Source: Ktedonobacterales bacterium (lineage in GTDB: Bacteria > Chloroflexota > Ktedonobacteria > Ktedonobacterales > JADMIN01). From it: a DNA stretch of 13,012 bases. The position numbers and the translations under genes are program-made. The stretch is taken from contig JAICVT010000087.1 in assembly GCA_025935235.1 (NCBI GenBank), positions 1 to 13,012 on the forward strand, read 5' to 3'. A model generated the notes under the pieces. The model searched no databases. It was given only the letters and a program-made list of their open reading frames with translations, and was not told where the DNA came from. Positions within the stretch are counted from its first letter, which is position 1, and each line of letters begins with the position of its first letter. Below are positions 12,558 to 13,012 of the stretch, one piece after another.

Positions 12558-13012
12558 TCAGACCGACGCCAGCGCGGGGCCTGGCGCTGATCCTTGCGCC
12601 GCGTCCGCCTGCCGCGCGCCCGTCGCCAGCGCGAAGGCGGCGTTCCAGTCGCGGGTGAAGCGCGCCAGCCCGAAGCGCTCGCGCGCGACCTCGCGGGCGT
12701 TCGCGCCCAGCCGCCGCGCCTCAGCGGGGTCGGCGAGCAGCCCGCGCATCCGCTCGATCAGCCAGCCCAGATCGCACGAGACGTAGCCCGTCTCGCCGTT
12801 GGTGATGACCGTCGGCAGTTCGGTCGTCGCCAACGCCACCACCGGCATGCCCAGCGTCATCGCCTCCACCACCGCCAGCGGCAAGCTGGTGTAGCGGATC
12901 GGGCTGAAGAGGAAGCGATAGGCGGCCAGCCGCCGGTGCAGGTCGCGGTAGGGGATGTCGCCCAGGCCGCCCAGCGCCTCCGTCTTCATGCCAGCCAGAT
13001 CGAGCGGGACAC
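12558..13012 (-). CDS. Family 4 glycosyltransferase, C-terminal part (5' end outside the window)
   Basis: The frame is open from the right edge of the window to the stop at 12558, so only the last 151 or so codons are present. They encode the donor-binding half of a GT-B enzyme. A helix DLHRRLAAYRFLFSPIRY is followed by the region TSLPLAVVEAMTLGMPVVAL, the EX7E-like block in which Glu of VVEAM is the second Glu. PTVITNGETGYV and a terminal helix with the RERFGLARFTRDWNAAF pattern follow. Where the first Glu of an EX7E motif is expected there is Ile/Arg-Tyr-Thr (SPIRYTSLPLAVVE), as in some GT4 subgroups. The tail is Ala/Gly/Pro-rich. It is the most upstream visible gene of the glycan locus and ends 45 bases before the next GT4. 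The ATG at 12989 is internal, not the start. Confidence 0.85.
   Translation of the reverse strand, partial: VPLDLAGMKTEALGGLGDIPYRDLHRRLAAYRFLFSPIRYTSLPLAVVEAMTLGMPVVALATTELPTVITNGETGYVSCDLGWLIERMRGLLADPAEARRLGANAREVARERFGLARFTRDWNAAFALATGARQADAAQGSAPGPALASV

Overview
The window reads as GC-rich bacterial chromosome. Codon third positions are strongly G/C, Shine-Dalgarno sequences are mostly of the GGAGG type, and intergenic DNA is short. My best guess is a Chloroflexota-like organism (possibly Ktedonobacteria-like). This rests on the gene mix (heptose-type sugar genes without recognisable LPS genes, a MshA/sucrose-synthase-like GT4, a DUF302 protein, a Yx(FWY)xxD lipoprotein) and on REP-like palindromes. 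It is inference, not something the sequence proves.

Layout: (i) 1-2594, plus strand: the 3' part of an RNase III gene, then a DUF302 protein, a long RidA/YjgF-family protein and a class I SAM methyltransferase. They are closely spaced, and the second and third have clear ribosome binding sites. (ii) 2672-4577, minus strand: a TerC/Alx-family membrane protein and a secreted lipoprotein with two Yx(FWY)xxD motifs. They are separated by a 343-base non-coding stretch with several short inverted and tandem repeats. (iii) 4715-13012, minus strand, transcribed from the right edge leftwards: a glycan biosynthesis locus. In order of transcription it holds a GT4 (cut by the window edge), a second GT4, a GT2, an SDR oxidoreductase, a GHMP kinase of HddA type, a GmhA-type SIS isomerase, a NodU/CmcH/TobZ-family O-carbamoyltransferase and a GT2 with a membrane C-terminus. 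Spacing is 3-45 bases, except for a 224-base gap before the carbamoyltransferase. That gap contains four compact palindromic stem-loops. The carbamoyltransferase and the last GT2 overlap by ATGA.

How region (iii) may work together: GmhA and HddA family members make D-glycero-D-manno-heptose 7-phosphate and then the 1,7-bisphosphate from sedoheptulose 7-phosphate. The glycosyltransferases could build a heptose-containing surface glycan or glycolipid. The carbamoyltransferase could decorate a sugar, with the carbamoylated heptose of Pseudomonas aeruginosa LPS core (WapO) as precedent. The phosphatase and the nucleotidyltransferase that would finish an NDP-heptose are not in the window. The most interesting hypothesis here is a carbamoylated-heptose glycan pathway outside the usual LPS context.

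No tRNA, rRNA, CRISPR array, transposase or phage gene was seen.
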